The notes beneath the pieces are model-generated. The model did not search any database and was not told the origin of the DNA. It saw only the letters and a list, made by a program, of their open reading frames with translations. The position numbers and the translations under genes are program-made. From NCBI RefSeq assembly GCF_000828055.2, contig NZ_CP010523.2:2170001-2234000 (forward strand): a stretch of 64,000 nucleotides of DNA. The letters are read 5' to 3'. Position 1 is the first letter of the stretch. Every line of letters begins with the position of its first letter. Positions 57,601-64,000 of the stretch are shown here, piece after piece. The stretch is from Klebsiella variicola. GTDB taxonomy: Bacteria; Pseudomonadota; Gammaproteobacteria; Enterobacterales; Enterobacteriaceae.

Positions 57601-57768
57601 CATTCGGTCTTCTGGGGAACGCTCGCCTATACGCTGATTGGCGGGACGCTGGGGGGAACCATCATGACCCTTATTTTCCTGCCGGCCATGTACGCGATCT
57701 GGTTCCGCATCCGACCTCAGCCCCCGGCTGACGTAGTGCAACACCCGGCGCTGCACCCGCAGGGGTAA
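54667..57768 (+). CDS. RND multidrug efflux permease (HAE1 type)
   Basis: This 1033-residue inner-membrane proton-drug antiporter has the AcrB plan: 12 helices and two large periplasmic loops. The TM4 proton-relay pair is present in ALGLLVDDAIIAIEMM. In TM10 the expected Lys is replaced by Arg (SGILMRNTLILIG), as in some RND subgroups. It is translationally coupled to the adaptor. The substrates cannot be predicted. It is not the acrB or oqxB of Klebsiella by sequence or context. Confidence 0.92.
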   Translation: MSAGRFNLSALAVRERSVTLFLIILISVAGLVAFFGLGRAEDPPFTVKQMTVITVWPGATAQEMQDQVAEPLEKRLQELKWYDRTETYTRPGMALITLSLQDQTPPSEVPEQFYQARKKLGDEAKNLPAGVSGPMMNDEFADVTFALFALKARGEPPRQLVRDAEALRQQLLHVPGVKKVNILGEQAERIYLSFSHDRLATLGLSPEAIFAALNSQNVLTAAGAIETRGGQIFIRLDGAFDRLQQIRDTPIIAGGRTLKLADVATVERGYEDPATFLIRNQGEPALLLGVVMREGWNGLALGKALDAETASINQSLPLGMSLTKVTDQSVNISAAVDEFMIKFFVALLVVMAVCFVSMGWRVGVVVAAAVPLTLAVVFVVMEATGKNFDRITLGSLILALGLLVDDAIIAIEMMVVKMEEGYDRLKASAYAWSHTAAPMLAGTLVTAVGFMPNGFAQSTAGEYASNVFWIVGIALIASWIVAVIFTPWLGVHLLPDRKPAAAGHAALYDTPRYQRFRRLLTRVIARKWRVAASVVVLFMVAILGMSVVKKQFFPTSDRPEVLVEVQMPYGSSIIQTSAATAKIEHWLQQQPEAKIVTSYIGQGAPRFYLAMAPELPDPSFAKLVVLTDGQDAREALKRRLREAVANGLAPEARVRVTQLVFGPYSPYPVAWRVMGPDPHTLLDIAERVKSVLQASPLMRTVNSDWGSRVPVMHFSLNQDRLQASGLSSQSVAQQLQFLLSGIPITTVREDIRAVQVIGRAAGDIRLDPAKIADFTLVGSGGQRVPLSQIGDVSIRMEDPLLRRRDRTPTITVRGDVADNLQPPDVSTALMKSLQPIIDSLPPGYRIETAGSIEESGKATRAMVPLFPIMIALTLLIIILQVRSLSAMVMVFLTAPLGLIGVVPTLLLFNQPFGINALVGLIALSGILMRNTLILIGQIHHNEQAGLDPFHAVVEATVQRARPVLLTALAAILAFIPLTHSVFWGTLAYTLIGGTLGGTIMTLIFLPAMYAIWFRIRPQPPADVVQHPALHPQG

Positions 57769-57779
57769 TTCCCTCTTGC

Positions 57780-57812
57780 CGGACCTGGCCGATAAACGCG
57801 GTCAGGCCCGGC
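57780..57812. terminator. Imperfect hairpin between convergent RND and LldD-like genes
   Basis: CCGGACCTGGCC pairs imperfectly with GGTCAGGCCCGG across a ~9-base loop, and no T-run follows. Confidence 0.35.
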
Positions 57813-57823
57813 CCCGGGCAGCG

Positions 57824-59008
57824 TCAGGCGGGTAAGGATACCGGCACCGCATGAGTGCGATGTTGATCCTGTTCGAGACGGTCAAGGCAATCGAGGCTGA
57901 TGGCCGATGGCGAGGTCGCGCCGGTGAGGGTCATGGTGACCTTCATATCCTCGGCAAATAAGCGCAGCAGATGCGCCACGCCCGCTTCGCCCGCCGCGGC
58001 CAGGGCATAAATATAGGCCCGCCCGAGCAGCACGCCCTTCGCGCCGAGGGCCAGCAGGCGAATGACGTCCACGCCGGAGCGCACTCCGGAATCAGCAAGC
58101 ACCGTCAGATCGTCGCCGACCGCATCCACCACCCTTGGTAGCGCCCGGGCAGTGGGGATGGCGCCATCGAGCTGTCTGCCGCCATGATTCGACACCACAA
58201 TGCCATCGGCGCCGAGGCGCACGGCATTGCGCGCATCGTCGGCATCGAGGATCCCTTTGATGATTAATTTCCCTTGCCAGCTGTCGCGGATCCACTCCAG
58301 ATCGTGCCAGGCGATGGACGGGTCGAAGTTGTTGCTGATGAACCCCATGTAGTCGTCCATGGTCATTTTGTGGCCGGTGTAGGCTTCGATATTACCGAAC
58401 GACAGGGGCCTGCCCGCCAGCCCGACGCTCATTGCCCAGCGTGGATGAGTACAGGCCTGGAGATACTGTCGCAGGGTGGCGTGCGGCCCGGACATGCTTG
58501 ATCGATTATCCCGATACCGCGAGCCGGGGATCGGCATATCGACGGTGAATACCAGGGTTTTCATGCCGGCGGCCCACGCGCGCTCCAGCGCATTACGCAT
58601 GTAGCCGCGATCTTTCAGCACGTACAGCTGGGACCAGAGTGCGCCGCTGGCCTGGCTCGCCACCTCTTCAATCGAGCAGACCGACACCGTGGACAGGGTG
58701 TACGGGATCCCGGCGCGGGAGGCGGCGCGGGCCGCCTGAACTTCGCCGCGGCGGGCGTACATCCCGGTGGCGCCGACGGGCCCCAGCGCCACGGGCATCG
58801 CCCATGAAGCATCAAGGATCGTGGTGGCCAGCGTCGGTTCGCCCGCCCCGCACAGCACGCGCTGGCGAAGGGCTACCGAGGCAAGCTCGGTGGCGTTGGC
58901 GTTCATGGTATTTTCCGCCACCGCGCCACCGTCAATATAATCAAAAAGGAAGCGGGGCAGACGGCGACGAGCGGCTTCGCGATAATCGCTGGGGGCTGAA
59001 ACAATCAT
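57824..59008 (-). CDS. LldD-like FMN-dependent alpha-hydroxyacid dehydrogenase
   Basis: This 394-residue flavoenzyme is close to E. coli LldD, which oxidises L-lactate to pyruvate with electrons to quinone at the inner membrane. Family blocks include [33 protein letters not shown], the FMN/catalytic motif [10 protein letters not shown] (active His) and [19 protein letters not shown]. It is a lone gene without lldP or lldR, so it is probably a second copy with lactate or another 2-hydroxyacid as substrate. It is convergent with the RND pump. Confidence 0.9.
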   Translation of the reverse strand: MIVSAPSDYREAARRRLPRFLFDYIDGGAVAENTMNANATELASVALRQRVLCGAGEPTLATTILDASWAMPVALGPVGATGMYARRGEVQAARAASRAGIPYTLSTVSVCSIEEVASQASGALWSQLYVLKDRGYMRNALERAWAAGMKTLVFTVDMPIPGSRYRDNRSSMSGPHATLRQYLQACTHPRWAMSVGLAGRPLSFGNIEAYTGHKMTMDDYMGFISNNFDPSIAWHDLEWIRDSWQGKLIIKGILDADDARNAVRLGADGIVVSNHGGRQLDGAIPTARALPRVVDAVGDDLTVLADSGVRSGVDVIRLLALGAKGVLLGRAYIYALAAAGEAGVAHLLRLFAEDMKVTMTLTGATSPSAISLDCLDRLEQDQHRTHAVPVSLPA

Positions 59009-59387
59009 TATTATGTCCTTATGTCTTTTAACCTAAGTGGATGTTCTGCAGGCAAAAAAACTATAGGCTTCTAAAAACCGGTGGGGAAATGAAATATTAG
59101 CATCCCAGCTATTCCCTGCTGGAATAATCTGGTTTTATCGCTGAGGCTGTTATTTCCTTTTTTTACTCTTCGGCGCGCGCGTTATTTTTATTTATTTCCG
59201 CGCAACGTGAAGCTGGCAAAATAAAGACCCGGTATGAGGCGGCAGCGCTTTGCGCCATCGCCACCAGGGGGAAGGAGAGGTCAGCGCGGCGCCTGCGTTT
59301 TCCGGGAGGTGTAAAGAAGATGAATTTGAAATTGAGCTGGTGGTATCTTTTGCTAGCCTTTCTCTGGAGGACAGACGGAGCGACACC
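59009..59387. promoter_or_regulatory. Gap between LldD-like gene and small membrane-segment protein
   Basis: No supported gene is seen in 379 bp. It should hold the promoters of both divergent genes. A frame on the plus strand from 59250 runs into the next gene but has no ribosome-binding site of its own and is not taken as coding. Confidence 0.3.
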
Positions 59388-59585
59388 ATGAAAGATAAAG
59401 ATGAACAAACGGCATTGATTGGCATGGCCATCGGCGCGGCGGTCATTAGCTTAGTGGCTACACAGAAGCAGATTAATCAGGGGAGTATCGTGGATGAACT
59501 GGTGAGACTGGGCAGACAGAAGGGGGACGGGGTGGAAGATGAGGTTTTTGTTCAGGCCGCCCGCCTGGTCAGAAAAGGCACCTAG
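59388..59585 (+). CDS. Small protein of unknown function with one hydrophobic segment
   Basis: This 65-residue protein begins MKDKDEQTALIGMAIGAAVI. A hydrophobic stretch (about 9-24) precedes a charged helical part ending VRKGT. I recognise no family. Start 59388 is chosen because GGAGCGACACC precedes it; the frame open from 59250 gives no plausible start. It is the last gene before suf and occupies the position of E. coli ydiH, but is not similar to it. Confidence 0.5.
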   Translation: MKDKDEQTALIGMAIGAAVISLVATQKQINQGSIVDELVRLGRQKGDGVEDEVFVQAARLVRKGT

Positions 59586-60058
59586 CCAACCGCGACCCTG
59601 CCTGGCAATCCATTTACCCGTTTCATCACAGTTTTCATTCCCTGGATCGCGGCCTGGCGAGCGGCGATTGTTGCTTTCCGAAAGCGTCACGGACTGGCGC
59701 TTTCTTATCCTGACCACCGGACCTGCGCCTTCTCGGCCTTGTTGGCCTTTAGGTGACACTGTCACTTTTCCTTCTCCAGGCTGTGCGATAAACAGGAACC
59801 GGGTCATCTGCTATTGCATAAATCGGTATTTTCGATACATCTTTACCATTGCGTGCGAATATAGAATGATTTCAGAATAACATATTATAAATCAAAAGAT
59901 TAAGTTCACCCTGCACACCCTGATAATCCCCGGGCGAGGGTCTATGCTTATAAAAAGCGCTAAATGGGGCAATACCCCTGCTGCAGATGGGTTGAAGTGA
60001 TAATCATTATCACTAACATGGCGGTATGCCTTGATGGCGCCAACCTGGAGGTCTATCG
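59586..60058. promoter_or_regulatory. suf operon upstream region
   Basis: No gene is seen in 473 bp. It holds a 7-bp hairpin (GAAAGCG 59680-59686 / CGCTTTC 59698-59704), a perfect 13-bp palindrome GTGACACTGTCAC (59753-59765) and the Fur box given separately. In E. coli this region binds Fur, OxyR, IHF and IscR; only Fur can be pointed to here. Confidence 0.5.
59997..60013 (+). promoter_or_regulatory. Fur box upstream of sufA
   Basis: GTGATAATCATTATCAC is a perfect 17-bp palindrome containing the Fur core GATAATCATTATC, 46 bases before sufA. Iron limitation is expected to relieve repression of the suf operon. Confidence 0.9.
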
Positions 60059-60436
60059 ATGGAAGTACAAGCAGGAACCTTTAATCCCGCCGATTTTAGC
60101 TGGCAGGGACTGACCATGACGCCGGCCGCTGCCGCGCATATTCGCGATCTGATGCGCAAGCAACCGGACAAAAAAGGGCTGCGGCTGGGGATAAAAACCA
60201 GCGGCTGCGCCGGTTTTGGCTATGTGCTCGAAATGATTGCCGAGCCGGCAGCCGACGATCTGCTCTTTGAACATGACGGGGCGAAACTGTGGGCGCCGCT
60301 GCAGGCGATGCCGTTCATTGACGGTACGGAGCTCGATTACGTCCGGGAAGGTTTAAATGAAATCTTTAAATTTCATAACCCGAAAGCGCAGCACGAGTGC
60401 GGTTGTGGCGAAAGTTTTGGGGTGCAGGCGGAGTAA
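60059..60436 (+). CDS. sufA: A-type Fe-S carrier SufA
   Basis: SufA carries assembled Fe-S clusters from the SufBCD scaffold to target proteins. The 125 residues contain the conserved Cys in SGCAGFGY (about 51) and the C-terminal CGCGESFG pair, as in E. coli SufA. It is the first gene of sufABCDSE, which serves Fe-S assembly during iron limitation and oxidative stress; sufB starts two bases after its stop. Confidence 0.97.
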   Translation: MEVQAGTFNPADFSWQGLTMTPAAAAHIRDLMRKQPDKKGLRLGIKTSGCAGFGYVLEMIAEPAADDLLFEHDGAKLWAPLQAMPFIDGTELDYVREGLNEIFKFHNPKAQHECGCGESFGVQAE

Positions 60437-60438
60437 CT

Positions 60439-61926
60439 ATGTCGCGTAATACTGAAGCAACTGACGATGTCAAAACCTGGACCGGCGGCCCGCTCAATTA
60501 TAAAGAGGGCTTTTTCACCCGGCTGCAGACCGATGAGCTTGCCAAAGGGATTAATGAAGAGGTGGTCCGGGCCATTTCCGCCCGTCGCAATGAGCCGCAG
60601 TGGATGCTGGAGTTTCGGCTCAATGCTTTCCGGGCATGGCTGGAGATGGAGGAGCCGCACTGGCTGAAGGCGCATTACGATAAGCTGAATTATCAGGACT
60701 ACAGCTACTATTCCGCCCCCTCCTGCGGCAACTGCGATGAGACCTGCGCTTCAGAGCCGGGCGCGGTGCAGCAGACCGGGGCCAACACCTTCCTGACCAG
60801 CGAGGTGGAAGAAGCCTTTAACCAGCTGGGCGTGCCGGTACGTGAAGGGCGCGAGGTGGCGGTGGACGCCATATTCGACTCGGTGTCGGTGGCGACCACC
60901 TACCGCGAAAAGCTGGCGGAGCAGGGGATCATCTTCTGTTCTTTCGGCGAGGCGATCCACGACCATCCGGAACTGGTGAAAAAGTATCTGGGTACCGTGG
61001 TGCCAGGCAATGACAACTTCTTCGCCGCGCTGAACGCCGCAGTGGCTTCGGATGGCACCTTTATCTATGTGCCGAAGGGCGTCCGCTGCCCGATGGAGCT
61101 GTCGACCTATTTCCGCATCAACGCCGAAAAGACCGGGCAGTTTGAACGCACCATTCTGGTGGCCGATGAAGGCAGCTACGTCAGCTATATTGAGGGCTGC
61201 TCGGCGCCCGTGCGCGACAGCTATCAGCTGCATGCGGCGGTCGTTGAAGTCATCATCCATAAAGATGCGGAAGTGAAATACTCCACGGTGCAGAACTGGT
61301 TCCCCGGCGACAACAACACCGGCGGCATTCTCAACTTCGTCACCAAGCGTGCGCTGTGCGAAGGGGAGAACAGCAAGATGTCATGGACCCAGTCGGAAAC
61401 CGGCTCGGCCATCACCTGGAAATACCCTAGCTGCATTCTGCGCGGCGATAACTCGATCGGCGAATTCTTCTCGGTAGCGCTGACCAGTGGTCACCAGCAG
61501 GCGGACACCGGCACCAAAATGATCCATATCGGCAAGAACACCCGCTCGACCATCATCTCGAAAGGGATCTCCGCCGGACACAGCCAGAACAGCTATCGCG
61601 GGCTGGTCAAAATCATGCCGACCGCGACTAACGCCCGCAACTTCACCCAGTGCGATTCGATGCTGATCGGCCCGGACTGCGGGGCGCATACCTTCCCGTA
61701 TGTGGAATGCCGCAACAACAGCGCCCAGCTGGAACATGAAGCGACCACTTCGCGGATTGGCGAAGATCAGCTGTTCTACTGCCTGCAGCGCGGGATCAGC
61801 GAAGACGATGCCATCTCGATGATCGTCAACGGTTTCTGTAAAGACGTCTTCTCCGAACTGCCGCTGGAGTTCGCCGTCGAAGCGCAAAAATTGCTGGCCA
61901 TTAGCCTTGAACATAGCGTCGGCTGA
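60439..61926 (+). CDS. sufB: Fe-S cluster scaffold SufB
   Basis: SufB, with SufC and SufD, forms the SufBC2D scaffold where clusters are built. The start [20 protein letters not shown] at 60439 gives 495 residues, as in E. coli; the frame open from 60397 overlaps sufA. The beta-helix core with SCGNCDETC, the strand including [12 protein letters not shown] and the C-terminal [14 protein letters not shown] segment (SufC contact and catalytic Cys/Glu region) are intact. Confidence 0.98.
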   Translation: MSRNTEATDDVKTWTGGPLNYKEGFFTRLQTDELAKGINEEVVRAISARRNEPQWMLEFRLNAFRAWLEMEEPHWLKAHYDKLNYQDYSYYSAPSCGNCDETCASEPGAVQQTGANTFLTSEVEEAFNQLGVPVREGREVAVDAIFDSVSVATTYREKLAEQGIIFCSFGEAIHDHPELVKKYLGTVVPGNDNFFAALNAAVASDGTFIYVPKGVRCPMELSTYFRINAEKTGQFERTILVADEGSYVSYIEGCSAPVRDSYQLHAAVVEVIIHKDAEVKYSTVQNWFPGDNNTGGILNFVTKRALCEGENSKMSWTQSETGSAITWKYPSCILRGDNSIGEFFSVALTSGHQQADTGTKMIHIGKNTRSTIISKGISAGHSQNSYRGLVKIMPTATNARNFTQCDSMLIGPDCGAHTFPYVECRNNSAQLEHEATTSRIGEDQLFYCLQRGISEDDAISMIVNGFCKDVFSELPLEFAVEAQKLLAISLEHSVG

Positions 61927-61942
61927 TAATTAAGGAAAAAAG

Positions 61943-62689
61943 ATGTTAAGTATTCAAGATTTACACGTCGCCGTCGAAGATAAAGCGATCCTGCGCGGGC
62001 TGAACCTTGAGGTGCGCCCGGGGGAGGTCCACGCCATTATGGGGCCAAACGGCTCGGGGAAAAGTACGCTTTCGGCCACCCTGGCCGGGCGTGAGGATTA
62101 CGAGGTGACCGGCGGCCGCGTCGAATTTAAGGGTAAAGACCTGCTGGAACTTGCCCCGGAAGATCGCGCCGGAGAAGGTATCTTTATGGCCTTCCAGTAT
62201 CCGGTGGAAATTCCCGGCGTCAGCAACCAGTTCTTCCTGCAGACCGCGCTGAATGCCGTGCGCAACTATCGAGGCCAGGAGCCGCTGGATCGCTTCGACT
62301 TCCAGGACCTGATGGAAGAGAAAATCAGGCTGCTACAGATGCCGGCAGATCTGCTGACCCGCTCGGTGAACGTTGGCTTCTCCGGCGGTGAGAAAAAGCG
62401 TAACGATATTCTGCAAATGGCGGTGCTGGAGCCGGAGCTGTGCATTCTTGATGAGTCAGATTCCGGGCTGGATATTGATGCACTGAAGATTGTCTCGGAA
62501 GGTGTCAACTCGCTACGCGACGGCAAACGCGCCTTCATCATTGTCACCCACTATCAGCGCATTCTTGACTATATCAAGCCGGACTACGTCCATGTTCTGT
62601 ATCAGGGGCGGATTGTGAAGTCGGGGGATTTCACCCTCGTCAAACAGCTGGAGGAGCAGGGCTATGGCTGGCTTACCGAACAGCAGTAA
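61943..62689 (+). CDS. sufC: Fe-S assembly ATPase SufC
   Basis: SufC is an ABC-type soluble ATPase that drives conformational change in SufBC2D. The 248 residues have Walker A GPNGSGKST (about 33-41), signature FSGGEKKRNDILQ, Walker B CILDESDSGLD and the switch His in VTHYQRILDY. It overlaps sufD by 26 bases, so translation is likely coupled. Confidence 0.98.
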   Translation: MLSIQDLHVAVEDKAILRGLNLEVRPGEVHAIMGPNGSGKSTLSATLAGREDYEVTGGRVEFKGKDLLELAPEDRAGEGIFMAFQYPVEIPGVSNQFFLQTALNAVRNYRGQEPLDRFDFQDLMEEKIRLLQMPADLLTRSVNVGFSGGEKKRNDILQMAVLEPELCILDESDSGLDIDALKIVSEGVNSLRDGKRAFIIVTHYQRILDYIKPDYVHVLYQGRIVKSGDFTLVKQLEEQGYGWLTEQQ

Positions 62690-63938
62690 CGCGCTGCAGC
62701 AGTGGCACCACCTGTTTGAAGCGCAGGGCGGCCAGCGTACGGCGGAGGCCACCCAGCATCTGCAGCAGCTGCTGCGCCTGGGGCTGCCGACACGTAAGCA
62801 CGAGGACTGGAAATACACCCCGCTGGATGCGCTACTGAACGGTCACTTTGTCGCCGACGAGGGGGCATCGCTCAGCGCTGAACAGCGTGATGCGCTGGCG
62901 CTGCCGCTGGACGCCTGGCGGCTGGTGTTTATCGATGGCCGCTATCATCCTGAGCTGAGCGACGATCTCGCCGCCAGCGGCGTGGAGGTCAGCGTCGATA
63001 ACCAACGCCAGCATCTGCCGGATGCTTTGCATCCGGAGGTGTTTCTCCATCTGACCGAAAGCCTGGCGCAGACGGTGACCCGCCTTCGCGTACCGCGCAA
63101 CCGCCGCCTGGATAAGCCGCTGCTGCTGATGCATATCACCCGCGGTCTGGCCGGCGATGCGCTGAATACCGCCCATTATCGCCATCACCTGGCGCTGGAA
63201 AGCGGGGCGGAGGCGACTGTGGTCGAACATTACCTGAGCCTCAATGAGCAGCCGCACTTCACCGGCGGGCGACTGACCATGACGGTGGCCGATAACGCGC
63301 ACCTCCAGCATATCAAGCTGGCGTTTGAGAACGCGCTCAGCTACCACTTCGCCCATAACGACCTGCTGCTGGGCCGCGACGCCTCGGCCTTCAGCAGCAG
63401 TTTCCTGCTCGGCGGCCAGGTGCTGCGTCATCACACCAGCACCCGCCTGGGCGGTGAAAACAGCAACCTGCGCCTCAATTCGCTGGCGATGCCGGTGAAA
63501 AATGAGGTCTGCGACAGCCGCACCTGGCTCGACCATCAGGTCGGCTACTGCAACAGCCGCCAGCTGCACAAAACCATCGTCAGCGATAAGGGTCGGGCGG
63601 TGTTTAACGGGCTGATCAACGTCGCGCCGCACGCGCTGAAAACCGACGGCCAGATGACCAATAACAATCTGCTGCTTGGGCGGCTGGCGGAGGTCGACAC
63701 TAAACCGCAGCTGGAGATTTACGCCGATGACGTGAAATGCAGCCACGGGGCGACCGTCGGGCGCATTGATGAAGAACAGCTGTTCTATCTGCGCTCGCGC
63801 GGTATCGAACAGCAGGCGGCGCAGCAGATGATCCTCTACGCCTTCGCCGCCGAGCTCACCGAGGCTATCCGCAGCGATGCGCTCAGAGAGCAGGTGCTGG
63901 CGCGGATTGGACAGCGTTTGCCGGGAGGCACTGTATGA
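62664..63938 (+). CDS. sufD: Fe-S scaffold partner SufD
   Basis: SufD pairs with SufB in the scaffold and helps with iron entry. The 424 residues are close to E. coli SufD (423): the N-terminal helical part with RKHEDWKYTPLDALL, the beta-helix core, and the C-terminal SHGATVGRIDEEQLFYLRSR, which contains the conserved His (about 360). It overlaps sufC upstream and overlaps the sufS start by four bases (ATGA). Confidence 0.97.
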   Translation: MAGLPNSSNALQQWHHLFEAQGGQRTAEATQHLQQLLRLGLPTRKHEDWKYTPLDALLNGHFVADEGASLSAEQRDALALPLDAWRLVFIDGRYHPELSDDLAASGVEVSVDNQRQHLPDALHPEVFLHLTESLAQTVTRLRVPRNRRLDKPLLLMHITRGLAGDALNTAHYRHHLALESGAEATVVEHYLSLNEQPHFTGGRLTMTVADNAHLQHIKLAFENALSYHFAHNDLLLGRDASAFSSSFLLGGQVLRHHTSTRLGGENSNLRLNSLAMPVKNEVCDSRTWLDHQVGYCNSRQLHKTIVSDKGRAVFNGLINVAPHALKTDGQMTNNNLLLGRLAEVDTKPQLEIYADDVKCSHGATVGRIDEEQLFYLRSRGIEQQAAQQMILYAFAAELTEAIRSDALREQVLARIGQRLPGGTV

Positions 63939-64000
63939 CATTTTCAGTAGAACGGGTTCGCGCCGATTTTCCGGTACTGAACCGGGAGGTCAATGGTCAG
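63935..64000 (+). CDS. sufS: Cysteine desulfurase SufS (5' end only)
   Basis: The first 22 residues (MTFSVERVRADFPVLNREVN...) of SufS, the PLP-dependent desulfurase that supplies sulfur, via SufE, to SufBCD. The frame starts four bases before the sufD stop and runs off the window. The identification rests on the N-terminal sequence and the invariant suf gene order. Confidence 0.9.
   Translation, partial: MTFSVERVRADFPVLNREVNGQ

Overview
The window is enterobacterial chromosome, almost certainly Klebsiella (K. pneumoniae complex or a close relative). Nearly every core protein is close to its Escherichia coli counterpart as I remember it (OppDF, ClsA, ThrS, PheST, PpsA, SufBCD). The TonB Pro/Lys region, the PQQ dehydrogenase, the folate-independent methionine synthase pair and the gene order all fit Klebsiella. 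No IS element, prophage, integrase, rRNA, tRNA or CRISPR array was seen. These assignments come from recalled family sequences, not from a database search.

Layout. 1-3.3 kb: end of the oppABCDF oligopeptide importer, then a voltage-gated K+ channel gene. 3.3-12.5 kb: yciU, clsA, yciY, a YceI-family gene, a membrane PQQ dehydrogenase, yciI, tonB, yniA and ydiZ. 12.6-15.2 kb: pfkB, ydiY and a small exported protein. 15.6-22.8 kb: the translation block thrS-infC-rpmI-rplT-pheM-pheS-pheT-ihfA, with its classical controls (tRNA-like thrS leader, AUU start of infC, L20 operator, pheM attenuator). 22.8-27.1 kb: a probable D-amino-acid locus (Rid protein, DadA-like dehydrogenase, LysR regulator, divergent permease). 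27.2-31.2 kb: btuC, an inverted orphan NlpA/MetQ-like lipoprotein gene, btuED and nlpC. 31.2-43 kb: selO, hemP, aroH, ppsR, ppsA, the sRNA RprA, ydiK, ydiJ and a frameshifted menI. 43-59.6 kb: an accessory block absent from E. coli K-12 at this site. It holds a YeaQ-type protein, a Pro-rich periplasmic protein, mesX-mesD, a Fur-box iron-type ABC importer with an MFS partner, a LysR/SDR pair, a TetR-controlled RND pump and an LldD-like flavoenzyme. 60-64 kb: the start of sufABCDSE.

Common themes. Iron supply recurs: Fur-box-like sites precede tonB, hemP, the ABC importer and sufA, and TonB energises the outer-membrane uptake that feeds BtuCD and siderophore systems. Central metabolism is represented by ppsA (with a Cra site) and its regulatory kinase ppsR, pfkB, aroH (with a TrpR-type operator) and the periplasmic PQQ dehydrogenase. 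The most interesting points are the accessory block between menI and suf, the single-base deletion in menI, a poly(C)10 tract at the start of the tetR repressor with matching operators before tetR and the pump, and structured inverted repeats in two long gaps around the YceI/PQQ-dehydrogenase pair.
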